This document shows positions 62,556 through 64,000 of a DNA stretch of 64,000 bases, one piece after another. Positions within the stretch are counted from its first letter, which is position 1; every line of letters begins with the position of its first letter. The notes beneath the pieces were generated by a model. That model was given only the letters and a program-made list of their open reading frames with translations, was not told the origin of the DNA and searched no databases. The DNA lies in assembly GCA_040905145.1 (NCBI GenBank), contig JBBDSC010000226.1:8952-72951 (forward strand), in the 5' to 3' direction. This DNA comes from DATGMS01 sp040905145. Its GTDB lineage: Bacteria > Bacteroidota > Bacteroidia > Cytophagales > Cyclobacteriaceae. Made by a program: the position numbers and the translations under genes.

Positions 62556-64000
62556 TCAGTAACCAGGGTTTTGGGTTAAATCCGGATTTACATCTATGGC
62601 ATATTGCGGAATGGGAAACAGTAACTTCTCACTGTCAAAAGAACTGACTTTTCCTTGCATTACCTCCACTACGCGACTGGTTCTTACCAGATCGAAAAAC
62701 CGATGCATTTCCATAGCGAGTTCCATTCTCCTTTCATGTTCTATGGCCAATTCCAGTGTTGGGTATAAATGGGAAGGATAATCAGCAGACCCAAAGGGGG
62801 GCATCCCAGCCCGTTCCCGGACCATATTGAGGTAATCCACATTTCCGGTAATTTCCGCATACATCAAGAGAATATCCGCATATCGGATAATTTCGAAATT
62901 CTGACCTGGATTAAACCAGTTTGGATGATAATATTTAAGAGTAAATGGATATTCCACATAAAATCCAGTAGCATTACTGGTAAAGCCAGGCACAATGGTA
63001 ATGTCTTTTCGCCCGTCACCTTCCTCAAACTCTGACGCTAAATCATCAGTTGGTGTGTTGATTCCATTTCCGCGTGTTACCGTTCCTTCAATCAGTGGAT
63101 GATTGAACCCATCAAGGTAGGGGGAAAACGCCTCTTGGTGATCGGAATTGCGCGCATTTGCCCCTCCCATATATTGAGCTTCCAAGATGGATGATTTGGA
63201 ATTTTTTGTTTCGGGAAGGAAAAGATAACGGTAATCTTCTATATTTATCGTTCCATCATTACTGGCATCCAAAGAGTATAGACCGCTGTTAATAATAAAC
63301 TCCAATTCCTGTTCTGCTGCCGATAAATCTCCTGTTGTCATATGTATTTTTGCAAGAATAGCTGCCGCACTGTATTTTGTGACTCTTCCCACATCTGCCC
63401 CTGAATAACTTTCCGGAAGATTATCTTTTGCAAAATTAAGATCAACAACCAATTGTTGGTAAACTACTTCAGGACTCTCCCGAAGATAATTATAAGCTTC
63501 TGTTGGTGTAATTTTCTCGGTAATAAGTGGAACGGCACCAAAAGCTCTTACCAGATTGAAATAAGCAAGTGAGCGGACCAAAGTGGCTTCAGAAAGCATC
63601 CTTGCCCTATGACTTTCCTCCATTTCGATTTCTGTTATTTCCAATTGGTGAATAACATTGTTACAAATATAAATGGCGCTGTAGGCGTCATCCCAAGCAT
63701 TCAGAATCCTGGAGTTTTCCGAAAATATTTCATGCCGATCGATTGGCTGATCAACGGGAGTTCCAGCAAGTTGGGCTATTACTCCACCATTGTCCGAATA
63801 CAGGATGCCATAAAGGCTGGGTATACTTCTGGCATCATACAAAATTCCCATTTGTCGATAAACATCATCCGCAGCTGATTGAAGCTGGGATAAATCCTGG
63901 TAAAAGGTACCTTCCGAAAGTGTTGTTAATGGATAAAGGTCAAGTTTTTCTTCACAACTATTCAACAGAATCAGTAAAGGGATAGTAAGTATATATCTTT
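62556..64000 (-). CDS. RagB/SusD family outer membrane lipoprotein, 5' end at the window edge
   Basis: The frame is open to the end of the window and begins RYILTIPLLILLNSCEEKLD, so only the first one or two codons are missing. The lipobox LLNSC anchors it in the outer membrane. SusD features follow: DVYRQMGILYDARSIPSLYGILYSDNG, helical TPR region AMLSEATLVRSLAYFNLVRAFGAVPLIT, AAILAKIHMTTGDLSAAEQELEFIINS, and the C-terminal LEWAIEHERRMELAMEMHRFFDLVRTSRV-like block with PIPQYAIDVNPDLTQNPGY. SusD proteins capture glycans together with a SusC partner, expected upstream just outside the window. Confidence 0.9.
   Translation of the reverse strand, partial: RYILTIPLLILLNSCEEKLDLYPLTTLSEGTFYQDLSQLQSAADDVYRQMGILYDARSIPSLYGILYSDNGGVIAQLAGTPVDQPIDRHEIFSENSRILNAWDDAYSAIYICNNVIHQLEITEIEMEESHRARMLSEATLVRSLAYFNLVRAFGAVPLITEKITPTEAYNYLRESPEVVYQQLVVDLNFAKDNLPESYSGADVGRVTKYSAAAILAKIHMTTGDLSAAEQELEFIINSGLYSLDASNDGTINIEDYRYLFLPETKNSKSSILEAQYMGGANARNSDHQEAFSPYLDGFNHPLIEGTVTRGNGINTPTDDLASEFEEGDGRKDITIVPGFTSNATGFYVEYPFTLKYYHPNWFNPGQNFEIIRYADILLMYAEITGNVDYLNMVRERAGMPPFGSADYPSHLYPTLELAIEHERRMELAMEMHRFFDLVRTSRVVEVMQGKVSSFDSEKLLFPIPQYAIDVNPDLTQNPGY

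Overview
The window looks like the chromosome of an aerobic, polysaccharide-degrading Bacteroidota, most likely of the order Cytophagales (Cyclobacteriaceae-like). The evidence is SusC/RagA and SusD/RagB proteins, many Gfo/Idh/MocA and DUF1080 proteins, a sulfatase, PVC-type heme proteins, a clade II nitrous oxide reductase cluster, DUF6600 and DUF4142 proteins, few Shine-Dalgarno sites, and a TAnnTTTG-like promoter box. No tRNA, rRNA, CRISPR array or transposase gene was recognised.

Layout. 1-8.2 kb holds envelope and housekeeping genes: a MORN-type protein, DUF6600, creatininase, desaturase, SDR, YtxH and a BamA/TamA-like barrel. 8.3-12.8 kb holds two nearly identical CaCA-type Na+/Ca2+ exchangers bracketing a membrane protein that ends in a Kv-type voltage sensor and a coiled coil but has no pore. 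13-18.8 kb carries a PI-PLC-like/alkaline phosphatase fusion, a DEAD-box helicase, a DUF4142 lipoprotein and an EEP phosphatase. 18.8-24.5 kb has a truncated susC, a sulfatase and a ceramidase-like gene. 24.7-32.2 kb is a complete nos cluster on the minus strand (cbb3-I-like protein, cytochrome c, nosZ, a fused nosL, nosD, nosF, nosY). 33-37.6 kb has two YceI proteins, a porin, a universal-stress-like protein and an FNR-like regulator. Related TGAC-N4-RTCA palindromes precede three of the genes between 31 and 37 kb. 38.7-43.7 kb has a PII-type P-ATPase and a broken alpha-glucan phosphorylase. 44-63.9 kb is a carbohydrate catabolism zone: a DMFase-like protein, a frameshifted PVC-type cytochrome, wrecked GH106-like and PL11-like genes, two oxidoreductase/DUF1080 pairs, a VCBS protein, a two-component pair, a third oxidoreductase and a SusD running off the edge.

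Two themes stand out. First, the window is rich in decayed genes. At least six genes survive mainly as 5' fragments (susC, RIC, acetyl-CoA hydrolase, a small membrane protein, a secreted protein, PL11), and two loci consist of two convergent 5' fragments fused tail to tail. Two further genes carry single frameshifts whose cause can be read from the sequence. Second, an approximately 34-bp motif occurs upstream of susC, the ceramidase-like gene and the PVC-type cytochrome gene, which suggests an undescribed shared regulator. All functions are inferred from sequence reading only; no database search was possible.
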